Below are positions 17,304-27,430 of a DNA stretch of 64,000 nucleotides, piece by piece. Both the position numbers and the translations under genes were made by a program. How positions within the stretch are numbered: position 1 is the stretch's first letter; every line of letters starts with the position of its first letter. The stretch is from contig OZ253486.1 in NCBI GenBank assembly GCA_965261925.1, positions 186,001-250,000 of the forward strand, in the 5' to 3' direction. The DNA comes from Bin87 sp965261925 (lineage in GTDB: Bacteria; Chloroflexota; Dehalococcoidia; Lucifugimonadales; UBA3495). The notes under the pieces are model-generated. The model searched no databases, was not told where the DNA came from, and was given only the letters and a program-made list of their open reading frames with translations.

Positions 17304-18437
17304 TTATCCGATGCAGTCCTGCACCAGCGCGTCGATCATGTCCCGGGTGACGTGGGGCATGGTGATGATATGGGCTTCGTCGCCTTCGGGGGCGATCTGC
17401 CACTTCTCGAATACCGACGCGGTTGGCCGGGTGAAGACGACGGTTGCCGAGTTGAGATGACGCCAGGCCTTGATGCCGTTTCGGTTGAATTGCCGTACGG
17501 CGTAATCGGCCGTGTCGAGCATTCCAGCCACCAACTCCCGCATGCCTTCATCACGTCGGGTATTCAGCGCGTACCAGAGCATCAGCGGGGCGATTCCGGA
17601 ACGGGAACCCGACAGCGTCGTGTCGTGTACGCCGACAACCTCGATTGCTCTGCCCACGTGTTCGACGTGCTGGCGGCGTGTCAGGACCACCCCGCAGGGC
17701 AGCGGTACGCCGATCAGCTTGTGGCCACTGACCGAAATACTGTCGATGCCAGCGTCGAAGCCGAACGGCTGAGGTTCTTCCACGAACGGCAGGATCACCC
17801 CGCTGAGAGCCGCGTCGGCGTGGATGTAGGAGTGCTCGACCTGCGCTTCCTCAAGGATGGCTCTGATGCGAGGCAGGCTGTCGACCGCGCCCCGCATGGT
17901 GGTGCCAATGTTGGCCATGACGATGGCCGGCCGGCGCCGGTTGACGTTGATGATCTCCTGAAGTTCCTGGTAGTCGACCTCGCCGTCCGGTTGCCGCTTG
18001 ACCATGCTGTAGTTGACGTTGAGGACCCGAACGTTTTTCAGGACGCTGTAGTGGGTTTCTTCGGAGAAGTACACGATGCCGTCCGGATAGAGTTCCCGGG
18101 CCAGGTACAGGCCGTACATGTTGCCCTCGGTCCCGCCCGACGTGACGTAACCCCATGCCCGTTCCATGGGCAGGTTGGTCAGGCGCGCAAAATGCTCGAT
18201 GACTTCCCGTTCGAACTCGTGGGTGTTGGACCAGTAGTTGCTGTCGTGAAAGGGGTCACCGACGTTGTTCAGGGAGTAGTCCAGGAAGGGCAGAATCTCG
18301 GAGAAGTCGAACACCTGGTTGCCGGGATAACCGACCTGCGTGGCAGCAGCCCGTTTGATACGGGACAGCAGGTCGTCCAGCCGCTCCCGCACAAAGTCAG
18401 GCTGGGTCGCGGTCGTTTCGGTCGCTTTGGCGGTCAT
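17304..18437 (-). CDS. hdc: PLP-dependent amino-acid decarboxylase, histidine-decarboxylase type
   Basis: This 377-residue group-II decarboxylase has the PLP lysine in ISVSGHKLIG (K240), TSGGTEGNMYGLYLARE for cofactor phosphate binding, and IHADAALSG with the cofactor-binding Asp. Length and motifs fit bacterial PLP histidine decarboxylase, which releases CO2 and histamine, although other group-II substrates remain possible. I chose the ATG at 18437 (GGAG 9 nt upstream); longer versions run into IS-derived DNA. It is followed by an ACT-domain gene. An IS1380 remnant abuts its promoter side at about 18540. Confidence 0.85.
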   Translation of the reverse strand: MTAKATETTATQPDFVRERLDDLLSRIKRAAATQVGYPGNQVFDFSEILPFLDYSLNNVGDPFHDSNYWSNTHEFEREVIEHFARLTNLPMERAWGYVTSGGTEGNMYGLYLARELYPDGIVYFSEETHYSVLKNVRVLNVNYSMVKRQPDGEVDYQELQEIINVNRRRPAIVMANIGTTMRGAVDSLPRIRAILEEAQVEHSYIHADAALSGVILPFVEEPQPFGFDAGIDSISVSGHKLIGVPLPCGVVLTRRQHVEHVGRAIEVVGVHDTTLSGSRSGIAPLMLWYALNTRRDEGMRELVAGMLDTADYAVRQFNRNGIKAWRHLNSATVVFTRPTASVFEKWQIAPEGDEAHIITMPHVTRDMIDALVQDCIG

Positions 18438-18539
18438 GGCGGGTTCTCCATAGTTCATGTTGGGCAAAGCGGGCAATTGTCGCCTATCGGCGGTAGCACT
18501 TAGGACAAGTCCTCGGGAGACCGACATTGTGAGGGATGG

Positions 18540-19483
18540 GAAAGTGCTCCCGCGCTTCGGGGATAATGGTTTTTGAAACAAGGAACCGACCCGAAACGAG
18601 GAGCACCCATTAGATGCTACCACTGGGCAGCCGCGACCGCATCCACGTCGCCTTCGACGACCACCGTCTGGTGGCCAATGCCGGACTGCTCCTGCCGGTT
18701 ACCCTGGCCCACCATCTGGGTCTGGGTGAACTGGTGGACAACAATGTTGACCTGGGAGATACGCCGGGTCGAGCCAACCCGGGGGACAAGCTGCTGACCC
18801 TGGTAGCGTCGGCCCTGGCCGGTGGCGACTGCATCGACGACGCCGACGTGTTGCGCACCGGCGGGACGGCCAGAGCCAACGGCTGCGTAGTCAAGGCGCC
18901 ATCCACCCTGGGGACCTTTCTGCGCAGCTTCCGGTGAGGTCACGTCCGCCAGTTGGATCGGGTGAGCCGGGAGCTGCTGGCCCGGGCCTGGGCCGCTGGG
19001 GCGGGACCCCGATCTTTGAACAATCACGGGCCGTTGACCATCGACCTGGACTCCACCATCTGCGAGACCTACGGTCCGGCCAAGGAGGGGGCGCGCCACC
19101 ACGGCTACACCGGCCAGCGGGCTATCACCCGCTGCTGGCCGTCGCCGCTGGCACCGGCGACGTGCTGATGGCTCGGCTGCGTGAGGGCCGCGCCAACACG
19201 GCTCGGGGCACCGCCAACTTCCTGCGGGAGACGGTGGGACGAGTGCGCTACGGCGGGGCCACCGGACCACTCACGGTGCGGGCCGACAGCGGCTTCTACA
19301 CCCACGCCATGGTCGCGGTCTGCCGAGAGACCAACGTCCGCTACTCCATCACCATCCGCCAACACCAGAGCCTGCGCAATCTGATCGAGGCCATACCCGA
19401 GGCGGACTGGACGCCCATCCCCTACTGGATGGACGGCGCTGCCGCCGTGGCCGAGACCACCTACACTCCATTCGAGAGCCAGC
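18540..19483 (+). pseudogene. IS1380-family transposase remnant (copy C), 5' two-thirds, several lesions
   Basis: The conserved leader (AAAGTGCTCC...GGAGCACC) and the start MLPLGSRDRIHVAFDDHR at 18614 are present. Lesions are a TGG to TGA nonsense codon at ~18935, a one-base loss at ~19120 and loss of the C-terminal third. The low-coordinate inverted repeat is missing. The GPRSLNNHGPL insertion is shared with the copy at 27160-29211. Confidence 0.85.
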
Positions 19484-19635
19484 CTGCGCCACAGATGCGT
19501 CCGCCACTGGCTGCAGAGCGCCTGAACGTCAACGCCGTGTCCGCGTGGCTGGGTCACAGCAGCCTGACCGTGACGCTCAACACCTACCTGGTGCTGGCGC
19601 CGGACACTCTGGGGGACATCAGCGACGTTCCTTGA
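19484..19635 (+). pseudogene. Tyrosine-recombinase C-terminal scrap fused to the IS1380 remnant
   Basis: After the IS1380 frame breaks at TTYTPFES, the frame reads RLNVNAVSAWLGHSSLTVTLNTYLVL, which has the LGHxS...T..TY pattern of the integrase C-terminus, including the Tyr. Only ~50 codons remain. Confidence 0.55.
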
Positions 19636-19730
19636 CGGCCCAAGTTGAAGCCATACGCCACGTTGCGCAAACCAAATCCCGGGGCGTTCGGTGATATCAT
19701 CGGGCCAAGTTTTCAAGGAGGGGTCTCGAG

Positions 19731-20573
19731 ATGGATATTGGAGTTACCGCCAGGGCTTCCAGCGATTCGGTTGACCCGGCCGAATTGGCGAAGCGGGCAG
19801 AGGAACTTGGGTTTGAGTCGTTCTGGCTTCCGGAGCACCCTATCATCCCCGTGCATACCACCTCCCGCTACGGCGGAACACCGGACGGGTCAATACCGCC
19901 TTCCATGGCAGACATCGGCGACCCGCTCATTGCCCTGGCCCGTGCGTCGGCGGCCACCAGCACCATCAAACTCGGCACCAGCATCAGTCTGGTGCCCGAA
20001 CACAACCCCCTGATGCAGGCCAAACAGATCGCCACGCTGGACAAGTTGTCCGGAGGACGGTTCCTGTTCGGCATCGGCGCGGGTTGGCTACAGGAAGAGA
20101 CCGAGATAATGGGCGGCGATTTCCGGCATCGCTGGGGACAGACCCGGGAGGCGGTCCTTGCGATGAAGGAGCTCTGGACCAAGGAAGAAGCGGAGTTTCA
20201 CGGGCGCTTTTTCGATTTCCCGCCAGTCAAATGCTCCCCCAAGCCGGTGCAGCAGCCGCACCCTCCCGTCCTTCTAGGAGGTTACGCTGCCAACGTGTTC
20301 AAACGCGTGGTGGCGTGGGGCGACGGCTGGATGCCTGTGCGGGTTAGCGAAGAGCAGGTGCGAGCGGGCCGCGCGACCCTGGACGAACTGGCCGAGGCCG
20401 CAGGCAGGGATCCCAGCACGATACAGCTCATCGTATCCAACCTCCAACCGGATCGAGATGTCATCGCCCGATATGGCGAGGCCGGAGCCAACCGGGTAAC
20501 GGTGGCCCTGCCGCCGGACGCTGGAGCTCAGGGTCTGGCCGAGCTGGAACGTCTGGCGGAACAGGTTCTGTAA
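19731..20573 (+). CDS. LLM-class (F420-type) oxidoreductase
   Basis: This 280-residue TIM-barrel protein of the bacterial luciferase-like family shows the typical N-terminal AKRAEELGFESFWLPEH, KLGTSISLVPEHNPLMQAKQIATLDKLSGGRFLFGIGAGW, and PHPPVLLGG blocks. Such enzymes use F420 or FMN for redox reactions on small molecules. AGGAGGGG precedes the start by 8 nt. The downstream 108-aa gene starts 3 bp after the stop, so the two are an operon. The substrate is unknown. Confidence 0.85.
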   Translation: MDIGVTARASSDSVDPAELAKRAEELGFESFWLPEHPIIPVHTTSRYGGTPDGSIPPSMADIGDPLIALARASAATSTIKLGTSISLVPEHNPLMQAKQIATLDKLSGGRFLFGIGAGWLQEETEIMGGDFRHRWGQTREAVLAMKELWTKEEAEFHGRFFDFPPVKCSPKPVQQPHPPVLLGGYAANVFKRVVAWGDGWMPVRVSEEQVRAGRATLDELAEAAGRDPSTIQLIVSNLQPDRDVIARYGEAGANRVTVALPPDAGAQGLAELERLAEQVL

Positions 20574-20575
20574 CA

Positions 20576-20902
20576 ATGTCGTTGGGCGGAGACCTAAAAC
20601 CGCCAGAAAACCTGCCTGCCTGGTCGCTGATGCGGGGCAAAAACGACGGTGATCGTTGGGCGAGGAACGACGCTGAGATGGGCGAACTGGTCGCTTGGGC
20701 CGACATTTCTGATTTCGAGCACTACATGGGACCCATGCCCTTCCCGTACGACAACGGGACGGCGGTGCAGTTGTACGAAGCCGCGAAATCGGACGCCTCG
20801 GCCCACGGCATCACTTTCAGCCATCAGCATTACGCCGGCGGTTTCCTGGAAGCGGTGTACGAAGAGTGCCGGAACCGACTGGGACTGGGACCGCGGACTT
20901 GA
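20576..20902 (+). CDS. Small conserved-looking protein of unknown function
   Basis: This acidic protein of 108 residues is rich in aromatic residues (ISDFEHYMGPMPFPYDNG, FSHQHYAGGFLEAVYEECR). It starts three bases after the LLM oxidoreductase stop, without its own ribosome site, so it is probably translated by coupling. I recognise no family. It may be an accessory subunit of the oxidoreductase. Confidence 0.5.
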   Translation: MSLGGDLKPPENLPAWSLMRGKNDGDRWARNDAEMGELVAWADISDFEHYMGPMPFPYDNGTAVQLYEAAKSDASAHGITFSHQHYAGGFLEAVYEECRNRLGLGPRT

Positions 20903-21045
20903 GCCCAGTGCCCCGACGTCATACGTACCCAGTCTGTCGTTGCCAACGTTGCGCGGCAATCCCGTCGGCATAGCAGGAATTCTTGCGTGAAATCGTTCTT
21001 TCTCCACAGCTATTAGGTCACAGAGTCGATTGAGCGAGCTGATCC

Positions 21046-21371
21046 GTGCGCCAACACTACGAGCGCGACTCCATCCTGGTCACCACCAACCTGCCGTTCG
21101 ACTAGTGGACCGACGTGTTTGGGTCCGAAAGACTCACCGGCGCGCTGCTGGACCGCCTCACCCACCACGTGCACATCATCGAGATGAACGGCGAGAGCTA
21201 CCGCCTCAAGGGCAGCCGTCAAAACGCCACCGCGCCGGAGCCGGACCAGTCCGTCGCCGATTAGCGCCGCGCCAACACCGGTCCCACTGTCCAGGCGAGA
21301 CCCCCCGCCCCACCGGCCAGGCCGCGGCCGTCACGCACCATCCAGGTGGTACGGTTTTACTCCGCCCGAGC
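21046..21371 (+). pseudogene. istB: IS21-family istB C-terminal relic plus right end
   Basis: The frame reads HYERDSILVTTNLPFD, stop, WTDVFGSERLTGALLDRLTHH, YRLKGSRQN up to a TAG at ~21264: the C-terminal ATPase part of IstB with one nonsense codon. About 100 bases later comes the IS21-type end (CATCCAGGTGGTACGG...CCGCCCGAG), which abuts the next element. Confidence 0.75.
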
Positions 21372-23016
21372 TGTCAACGGTCAGCGAAAAGGTCCGCACT
21401 GACTGGTCAGCATAAATGTCATATTCCCCTCTATGGAGAATGTGACGTTGAACCAGAAAGAGCAAGCGAGACTCAAGGTTCTGAACCGCCTGTGGGCAGA
21501 GCAGATGACTGTGGACCAGGCAGCCACAGTGATGGGAGTGAGCACGCGCCACACCAGACGTATCCTGGCGGCGTACCGGAGGGAGGGTGCCGCCGCCCTG
21601 GCTCACGGCCACCGTGGTCGTCGGCCGCCCAACGCAACACCGGAGACAACCAAAGCCGAGGTATTACACCTGGCCAGCACCCGCTACTTGGGAACCAACC
21701 ACACCCACCTGAGCGAATTGCTTGGAGAGCGCGAGGGTATCGACATCGACCGCAGTACGCTACGGCGCATACTGGTGTCGGCTGGGTTGAACAGCCCGCG
21801 CCGTCGCCGTACGCCGCAACATCGGGTGCGTCGCCAGCGAATGCCGCAGGCCGGGATGCTGATCCAGATGGACGGCAGCTTTCACCGGTGGCTGGGGGAG
21901 GCGGGACCGCAGTTCACGCTGCTGTTGGCGGTGGATGACGCCACCGGCGCCGTGGTGAACGCCCTCTTCTGCGAGCGGGAAGACGCACGCAACTATTTCG
22001 TGATGATGCGGGAGCTGGTGCAGAGCTACGGCGCCCCGGTTGCCCTCTACGTCGACCGGCACGCCGTCTTCAAGCACACGCCCGGGTCTGGGCTCGCCGG
22101 TGCGCCAACCCAGTTCAGCCGCGCCATGGATGAGCTGGGGATCCAGCTGGTATTCGCACTGTCGCCCCAGGCGAAGGGTCGCGTGGAACGAACGGCGGGA
22201 ACGTTTCAGGACCGGCTGGTGACGGAACTCCGACTGGCTGGCGCGACCACCATCGCGGACGCTGACCACGTGCTGCAGGGTTTTCTGCCACGCTTCAACG
22301 CACGCTTCAGCGTTCCGCCGCAATGTCCCGAGGCCGCTTACCACCCACTGGCATCGGACGTGTGTCTGGACCGCATCCTCTGCTTCAAGCACCGCAGGAA
22401 GGTGGCCCGGGACAACACGGTGAAGTTCCAGTTGCATACCCTGCAGTTGCTGCCCGAGCCACAATGTCCCAGCTATGCCGGGGCCGCTGTGGAGGTCCTG
22501 GAAGGACTGGATGGTCGTCTATCCCTGCAACACCAGGGACGCACCATCCCTGTTCAAGAGGCGCCGCCCAATCCGGTATTCATGCGAACCGGTAACGAAT
22601 CATCCCCACACCTTGCCAGCCGCCGTTCCGGTCCTGGCCATCCGGCCAGGCCTTGGGCAAGGACCTACTCTCAACTCGAGACACATCGTTCCGTAGGAGT
22701 TGCTCATGACCCGATTGCTGACCGCGGGACCGCAGCCGGCAAGGTGGCAGCCATTGCGCCTCGGAAGCCTACGTTTCTCCAGAAGGCGCGCTGGAAGGCC
22801 ATACAGAAGGCGAAGCGTAAAGGCATGTCCATCCGAGGAATAGCAAGGGAGTTGGGGATCAACCGGGCCACGGTCCGGAAATACATCGACGCCGATACCC
22901 CACCGATGCGGCAAGTCCGCAGCGCGTCAACTACGCCAACTTCTGATGCCATGGCGGCATAACCGAGTGACATTTATGCTGAACACTTAGCCGGACATTT
23001 ACGCTGACCTTCGACA
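21372..23016 (+). mobile_element. ISNCY/IS1202-like insertion sequence, complete
   Basis: The ends TGTCAACGGTCAGCG (21372) and CGCTGACCTTCGACA (23016) are inverted. Each end carries a second internal motif TCAGCATAAATGTCA / TGACATTTATGCTGA, giving a two-unit terminal repeat. Relic copies with the same ends lie at 14340-14675 and 37991-38500. No target duplication could be read. Confidence 0.8.
21433..22962 (+). CDS. ISNCY/IS1202-type transposase (HTH plus integrase-core DDE)
   Basis: This 509-residue protein has an N-terminal helix-turn-helix (WAEQMTVDQAATVMGVSTRH), a Pro/Arg linker, and an rve integrase core with D in LIQMDGSFHRWL, D in VALYVDRHAVF and E in KGRVERTAGTFQDRL. A C-terminal domain ends with another helix-turn-helix (GMSIRGIARELGINRATVRKYI), an unusual second DNA-binding motif. 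The frame is intact. The start at 21433 gives the known N-terminus MENVTLNQKEQARLKVL. Confidence 0.85.
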   Translation: MENVTLNQKEQARLKVLNRLWAEQMTVDQAATVMGVSTRHTRRILAAYRREGAAALAHGHRGRRPPNATPETTKAEVLHLASTRYLGTNHTHLSELLGEREGIDIDRSTLRRILVSAGLNSPRRRRTPQHRVRRQRMPQAGMLIQMDGSFHRWLGEAGPQFTLLLAVDDATGAVVNALFCEREDARNYFVMMRELVQSYGAPVALYVDRHAVFKHTPGSGLAGAPTQFSRAMDELGIQLVFALSPQAKGRVERTAGTFQDRLVTELRLAGATTIADADHVLQGFLPRFNARFSVPPQCPEAAYHPLASDVCLDRILCFKHRRKVARDNTVKFQLHTLQLLPEPQCPSYAGAAVEVLEGLDGRLSLQHQGRTIPVQEAPPNPVFMRTGNESSPHLASRRSGPGHPARPWARTYSQLETHRSVGVAHDPIADRGTAAGKVAAIAPRKPTFLQKARWKAIQKAKRKGMSIRGIARELGINRATVRKYIDADTPPMRQVRSASTTPTSDAMAA

Positions 23017-23037
23017 CCGCAGTGGTATGTTTTGTCG

Positions 23038-23497
23038 ACGCCCTTGACAGCCGTGGTCTTCGACGTCAAAACCGGCCACGAAAGCGCCAGTCACGTCGTG
23101 CAGGTGATGATTTACGTGTACGCGGTTCCCGAGGCACTCGAACAATACCGGGACCGGAAGATCGGGGGGGCAAGTCACTTACGTGAACCACACGGTCCGC
23201 ATAGCGCCAGAGTCGGTGGACGAGCAGTTCAGTCAGAACCTGGGCGCATTGATCCGCTGGCTGGCGGACGAAAGGCCAGCCAAGCGGGTACCGAGCCCAC
23301 AGGAATGCCTGTTCTGCGACATCAGCGCCGCCGACCGTCCACTACGCATGGATGGCGACCATGAGCCCAAACAGAGAACTACCGCAGACTTGATGATAGC
23401 GGAGTATGCTTCATCGCTGGTGCGAGGAGCTCGTAGGACAAATCCCGAGGCCCAGCGGGCCCAATTGACCATCAGCAGCCACGGCTCACATTCCTGA
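23038..23497 (+). pseudogene. PD-(D/E)XK (Cas4/RecB-like) nuclease, 5'-truncated and frameshifted
   Basis: Readable parts are TAVVFDVKTGHESASHVVQVM (the D-x-K catalytic core), YAVPEALEQYRDRKIGG and, after a one-base shift at a run of seven G (~23164-23170), QVTYVNHTVRIAPESVDEQF...PSPQECLFCDI with a CxxC pair typical of the C-terminal metal site. The N-terminal half is cut off by the ISNCY element. A second paralogue is split by the 51181-54580 element. Confidence 0.75.
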
Positions 23498-23550
23498 AAC
23501 CAACATTCAGGCCAGACGTCGGGCTCCAGGAATGGCTCCGCGTTCCCTAC

Positions 23551-24084
23551 ATGAGGCGAGAAGTGAGAATCACAAGGTATCCAGAAGAGTTTGGACAACA
23601 CCGCTATAGGCTGACGGTCGAGTTCACCGACCAGGAGCACGAGTTCGACCGCGGCAACCTGGTTGTCGTCTTGTTCAACCCCGCAACCATCCGGGAGGAA
23701 GACGACCTCTTGGTCAAAAGCCAGACCAGACGCCGTCTCATCAACCTCGCCAGGGACGGAAAATACCGCACAATGACTGAATTGGAACTCTTCGCCAACC
23801 GGTCTCGCAAGAAGAAAGACTTGGTCAGCGCCGTCCAGGAACGCGGTGCCGATCCAGTCGGCCCCGAGAACGACCAAGTCATTTCCGAAGCCATCCAGGA
23901 CGCGGACAAACTCATCGTTGCCTGGGGTGAGGTACCCAGACACCCCATATTTGCCAGGAGACTCGACGAGGTCACGACCCTGTTGAAACAGTCAGGAAAA
24001 CCGCTTTACTGCGTCGGCAAGAACAAAGACGGCTCACCCAGGCACCCCGCTCGCGGAACATACAACGTCCAGCCGTGGCCGTGA
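23551..24084 (+). CDS. DUF1643-family protein
   Basis: This 177-residue protein shows the DUF1643 hallmarks LVVVLFNPATIREEDDLL..TRRRLINLARDGKYR and the C-terminal LYCVGKNKDGSPRHPARGTY. Family members are often carried on mobile elements and next to defence genes; the molecular function is not established. It follows a broken nuclease gene and is probably accessory DNA. The start is the first ATG of the frame; the ribosome site is weak. Confidence 0.75.
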   Translation: MRREVRITRYPEEFGQHRYRLTVEFTDQEHEFDRGNLVVVLFNPATIREEDDLLVKSQTRRRLINLARDGKYRTMTELELFANRSRKKKDLVSAVQERGADPVGPENDQVISEAIQDADKLIVAWGEVPRHPIFARRLDEVTTLLKQSGKPLYCVGKNKDGSPRHPARGTYNVQPWP

Positions 24085-24313
24085 GGAGCCTCTAACCGAG
24101 ACCTACGGTAACAACGCCACCACTGCCTACACCCAGTGTGCGCGCACAACCTCCCAGCCGGAGGCTGGAGGAGCCCCTGCCCCCTGTGTCAGCTGCCAGA
24201 TTGACGGCACCCAACCTTGTGCGGCCACCGAACCCTCCAGTAATCTCGGAGGCACCTGAGTGGGAAAGCACGCAATCATGAAAACCCTGCCCTGGCAGTC
24301 CATCACTCCCCTG

Positions 24314-24840
24314 AGAGCCTGTCTACGATCTTTTGAGGATTAGCACCATGAAGGCAAGCACCACCATTTGCAGGCTGGTATTGAGCTTCCTTTCGCAGTT
24401 CTTCCAGAGGCGTCGGCACTTTTCCAGCCAGGCGAAAGATCGCTCCACCACCCATCGCTTTGGAAGCACCACGAAGGTGTGCAGTTCGTTGCGTTTCACC
24501 ACTTCCACTGCGGCTCCCAACCGGCTTTGCACCGCAGCGGCAAAGGGCTTCCCGGTGTAACCCCCGTCGACCAGCACCTTTTGGACTGGACTGAGGTCGG
24601 CTCGGTTTTCGTCAAACATCGCCAAAGCCCCAGCCCGGTCGGTGACATTGGCGGTAGTCACAGGTATCGCATGGGGCAATCCTGGCGTGTCCACCGCGAT
24701 GTGACGCTTGATTCCGGACACCTTCTTGCCCGCGTCATAGCCCTTGCTATCGGCACTGTCCGTGTTCTTGACGCTCTGGGAGTCCACGATGCGGAAGCTG
24801 GTCTGCTCTTTCCGTCCATTGCTTTGCCGGACCGCGCCAA
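24314..24840 (-). pseudogene. IS5-family transposase C-terminal relic
   Basis: Minus-strand codons read FRIVDSQSVKNTDSADSKGYDAGKK, KRHIAVDTPGLPHAI, VDGGYTGKPF and RWVVERSFAWLEKCRRLWKNCER, the DDE region of IS5/IS1031-type transposases. The left end (GAGCCTGTCTACGATCTTTT near 24318) is intact. The N-terminal third is replaced by a Fic gene fragment. Confidence 0.8.
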
Positions 24841-25324
24841 CCGACCCACCTACCGGGCCATGAACCAGTTCGGTCACTGGTTCGACGCCACCCTCAACGC
24901 CGGCGCCTTCAAGACCATGCCGAACAACCCCACCCGGCCCGACGGCGTCGTCCACCAGTACTGCCCGCCCGAGCATGTCTACTCCGAGCTGGACCACCTC
25001 CTGTCGTGGTACGGCGAATACACGAGCCAGCCTGACGCCTACCACCCCCTGCTGGTGGCCGCCTGGCTCCATCACCGGTTCGTGCGAATCCACCCCTTTC
25101 AGGACGGCAACGGCCGCGTGACGCGAGCCCTCGTCACCTGCCACCTCGTCGAACGCGATCACCTGCCGATTGTCGTCACGCGCGACGACCGGAACGACTA
25201 CGTCGACACCCTTGAGGCCCCCGACGACGGTGACCTCAACCCCACGGTGGAATTCACATCACGATTGCACCGGGGTTCTATGCTGCAGGCCATGTCTGCC
25301 TGCGTACTGCCCCGAGAGGATTGA
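24841..25324 (+). pseudogene. Fic-domain protein, N-terminally truncated
   Basis: The frame carries the Fic AMP-transferase signature HPFQDGNGRVTRALV (His nucleophile and Asp/Arg residues intact) with flanking helices (YHPLLVAAWLHHRFVRI, RNDYVDTLEAPDDGDL). The coding frame emerges directly from the IS5 relic, so the first ~100-150 residues, including any inhibitory helix, are lost. A second damaged Fic gene lies at 44537-45810. Confidence 0.8.
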
Positions 25325-25564
25325 CGAAGAACCCGAGCCCGAAGGCGAGGTCGCCGAAAGTTGACCACGCGCGGACGCCTGCCGGGAAACCGTCTCCAAC
25401 CATGCAACCGAACGCGCGCCGAAAGTTTCCATCTCCGGCATCTTCCCGATGGTTCCGGTTCTGGCTTCCGCAATACCGTGTGGCCCACACTAAGCCGTCA
25501 AAAACTTCCAGGAACGCAGAAACTACATTCGAACAACTAACCAATCTTCAAAGGACGGTCCCTC

Positions 25565-26104
25565 GTGACTCCAAGATACGAGATACGCGACTATAGACCC
25601 GGCGACGCCCTACAGGTCCAGGCCCTGTTCCGTGAGACCCATGTAGCGGCCAGCTCGAACCTGCCGCGCCGGTCCCAGGAACTAATCCGCCAGGCGGCCC
25701 AATGGGAAATCACCAACCGGCTGTCGGACGTCGGGCGCACCTACGCCGCAGCACCAAATCGTTTCTTCGTAGCTTGCGAAACCGACAATCCCGATCAGGT
25801 AGCCGGATACTGCGCGGCCGTCCATCGCACCGACGCAGTAGTGGAGTTCAAAAATCTGGTGGTGAGTCCTTCTCACCAAGGGGCGGGCGTTGGCAGACTG
25901 CTCATGGATGCGCTTGAACGGTACGTAACGGACGCCGGATACCAGGTTGCGAGGTTCTGGACCTACCGACACCTCAGGGTGGCGTACGAGATGTACCAAC
26001 GGCGCGGGTACGTGGAAGACGAACTGGAGCCCGACGAAGCCATGCTGCCGGAGCTTGAACCGGTGACCATGAGCCTGAATTTGGCGAACCTCCGGCGCGA
26101 CTGA
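25565..26104 (+). CDS. GNAT-family N-acetyltransferase
   Basis: This 179-residue single GNAT domain contains the acetyl-CoA site VVSPSHQGAGVGRLLMDALE (the Q-x-x-G-x-G/A loop) and the C-terminal YEMYQRRGYVEDEL. The GTG start at 25565 is preceded by GGACGG. The acceptor substrate is unknown. It stands alone between a Fic fragment and a broken lipoprotein gene, so it is probably accessory. Confidence 0.85.
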   Translation: MTPRYEIRDYRPGDALQVQALFRETHVAASSNLPRRSQELIRQAAQWEITNRLSDVGRTYAAAPNRFFVACETDNPDQVAGYCAAVHRTDAVVEFKNLVVSPSHQGAGVGRLLMDALERYVTDAGYQVARFWTYRHLRVAYEMYQRRGYVEDELEPDEAMLPELEPVTMSLNLANLRRD

Positions 26105-26510
26105 ACCCAGCCGTTCGGAGCCGCCTTCGGTGGGAAACCCGCCTACCCAAATACGGCGGGTCAGGTCAGGTCAGGCCAGCGGGCGGTCTGCCAGCGGACG
26201 CGTTGCAGCCAGGTCTGAGCGACCAGTTCAAAGTCGGCGTCGGTCACAGTAGTCATCAATACCTCGAATTCAAACTGCGCCAGAATTTCGCCTGGTGGGC
26301 AGACCGATTCGGAACGACGAACGAAATTGCGATTTTCGCCGCCATTGCACAAAAATCGGTGAACCCGCCGGTCCCGTCATGCGCCCCCGAATCCCCTTCG
26401 CGCGTCATTGCCGTCCCGTGGGCCTCGTGGGACAATTCCCGCCGTTTGCACACCCGGGAGCCGTTCTCGCGTACGGCAAACGCCAATAACCAAAACTCGT
26501 GGGGATAACC
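26105..26510. other. Intergenic, no gene recognised
   Basis: Short frames only, with no family resemblance. A short GGTCAGGTCAGGTCAGG direct repeat lies at ~26160. Confidence 0.4.
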
Positions 26511-27159
26511 ATGAAACTCGTTGTCGCCCTATTCTTCGTCGCAGTTCTGCTCGTAGGCTGTTCCGCGTAATCCTCTCCGCCGCCCGACCAGCCCTCCGGC
26601 CCATCGGGTCAAAACGCGGGCTCCACGGGGACGACCTCGGCAACAGAAACGCCCGTCGTAGAAACGACGCCAACCGAGATCCCGACCACCGCGGACGAGC
26701 CCTCCATCGCCCCGACAGCCACAACCTCTGCGGTCCCGCAACCGGAACCAACCGCACCGCCGACCGGCACGCCAATGGCGCCTACGGCGACCTCCGTTCC
26801 CACAGTCGCAGCACCTCCAGTGCCTACGCAGCCCGACCAACAACCCAAGACCCACGCCGACGGCCATCGAAACGTCGGAAATGAAGATCCTGAGGGTCGC
26901 GGTCGCTGAGGTTCCGGCCAACCTGCCGGAATACGACCGCGAGGACTGGAAACACTGGACCGACGCCGACGGCGACTGTCAGGACGCCCGTGACGAAGTG
27001 CTGGTCGCCGAAAGCCAAGTACACCTGTCGTACAAATCCGACAATCACTGCGATGTCTCCGCAGGCCAATGGCTGGCACCCTTCACCGGCACGGTCGTGA
27101 CCGACCCCAGCAAACTCGACGTTGACCACATGGTGCCGCATGGAGGATTACAGGCTTAG
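26511..27159 (+). pseudogene. Secreted HNH-nuclease-like lipoprotein, triply broken
   Basis: The start at 26511 encodes a lipoprotein signal (MKLVVALFFVAVLLVGC, lipid Cys 17) but stops with TAA at codon 20. The same frame then continues as a long Pro/Thr linker, shifts by one base near 26850, and enters a nuclease-like domain (YDREDWKHWTDADGDCQDAR, VTDPSKLDVDHMVP). The DVDHMVP segment is the first half of the HNH motif, and the gene ends there because the IS1380 copy at 27160 interrupts it. No function remains. Confidence 0.7.
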
Positions 27160-27430
27160 CCCGAATCCACCGAAGGGATGCGGTTCTAGCGTTGACGTGA
27201 GGGATGATGGGTAAGAAAGGCGAACGCGCCCGGCCCGATCGCCAATAGATGTGGTTCAGGGCGGTCGGTGGCGGCCACGCCAGTGGCAAGGTACTGGCCC
27301 GCAGTGGCGGCGGCAGGCGAAAACGGCCAGGCGGCAGGCCGGAAGTGGCGCTGGCGGGCTGGGCTGGCATGGGTCGGCGGGACAGCCCATGGGTTGTCCG
27401 GCGGACGGGTTGGGCGCCGACGGCGCGTCG

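Noticed and set aside
16980..18503. A 507-codon plus-strand open frame
   Set aside because: It is antisense to the ACT and decarboxylase genes, whose families and start sites are clear; long antisense frames are normal at this GC content.
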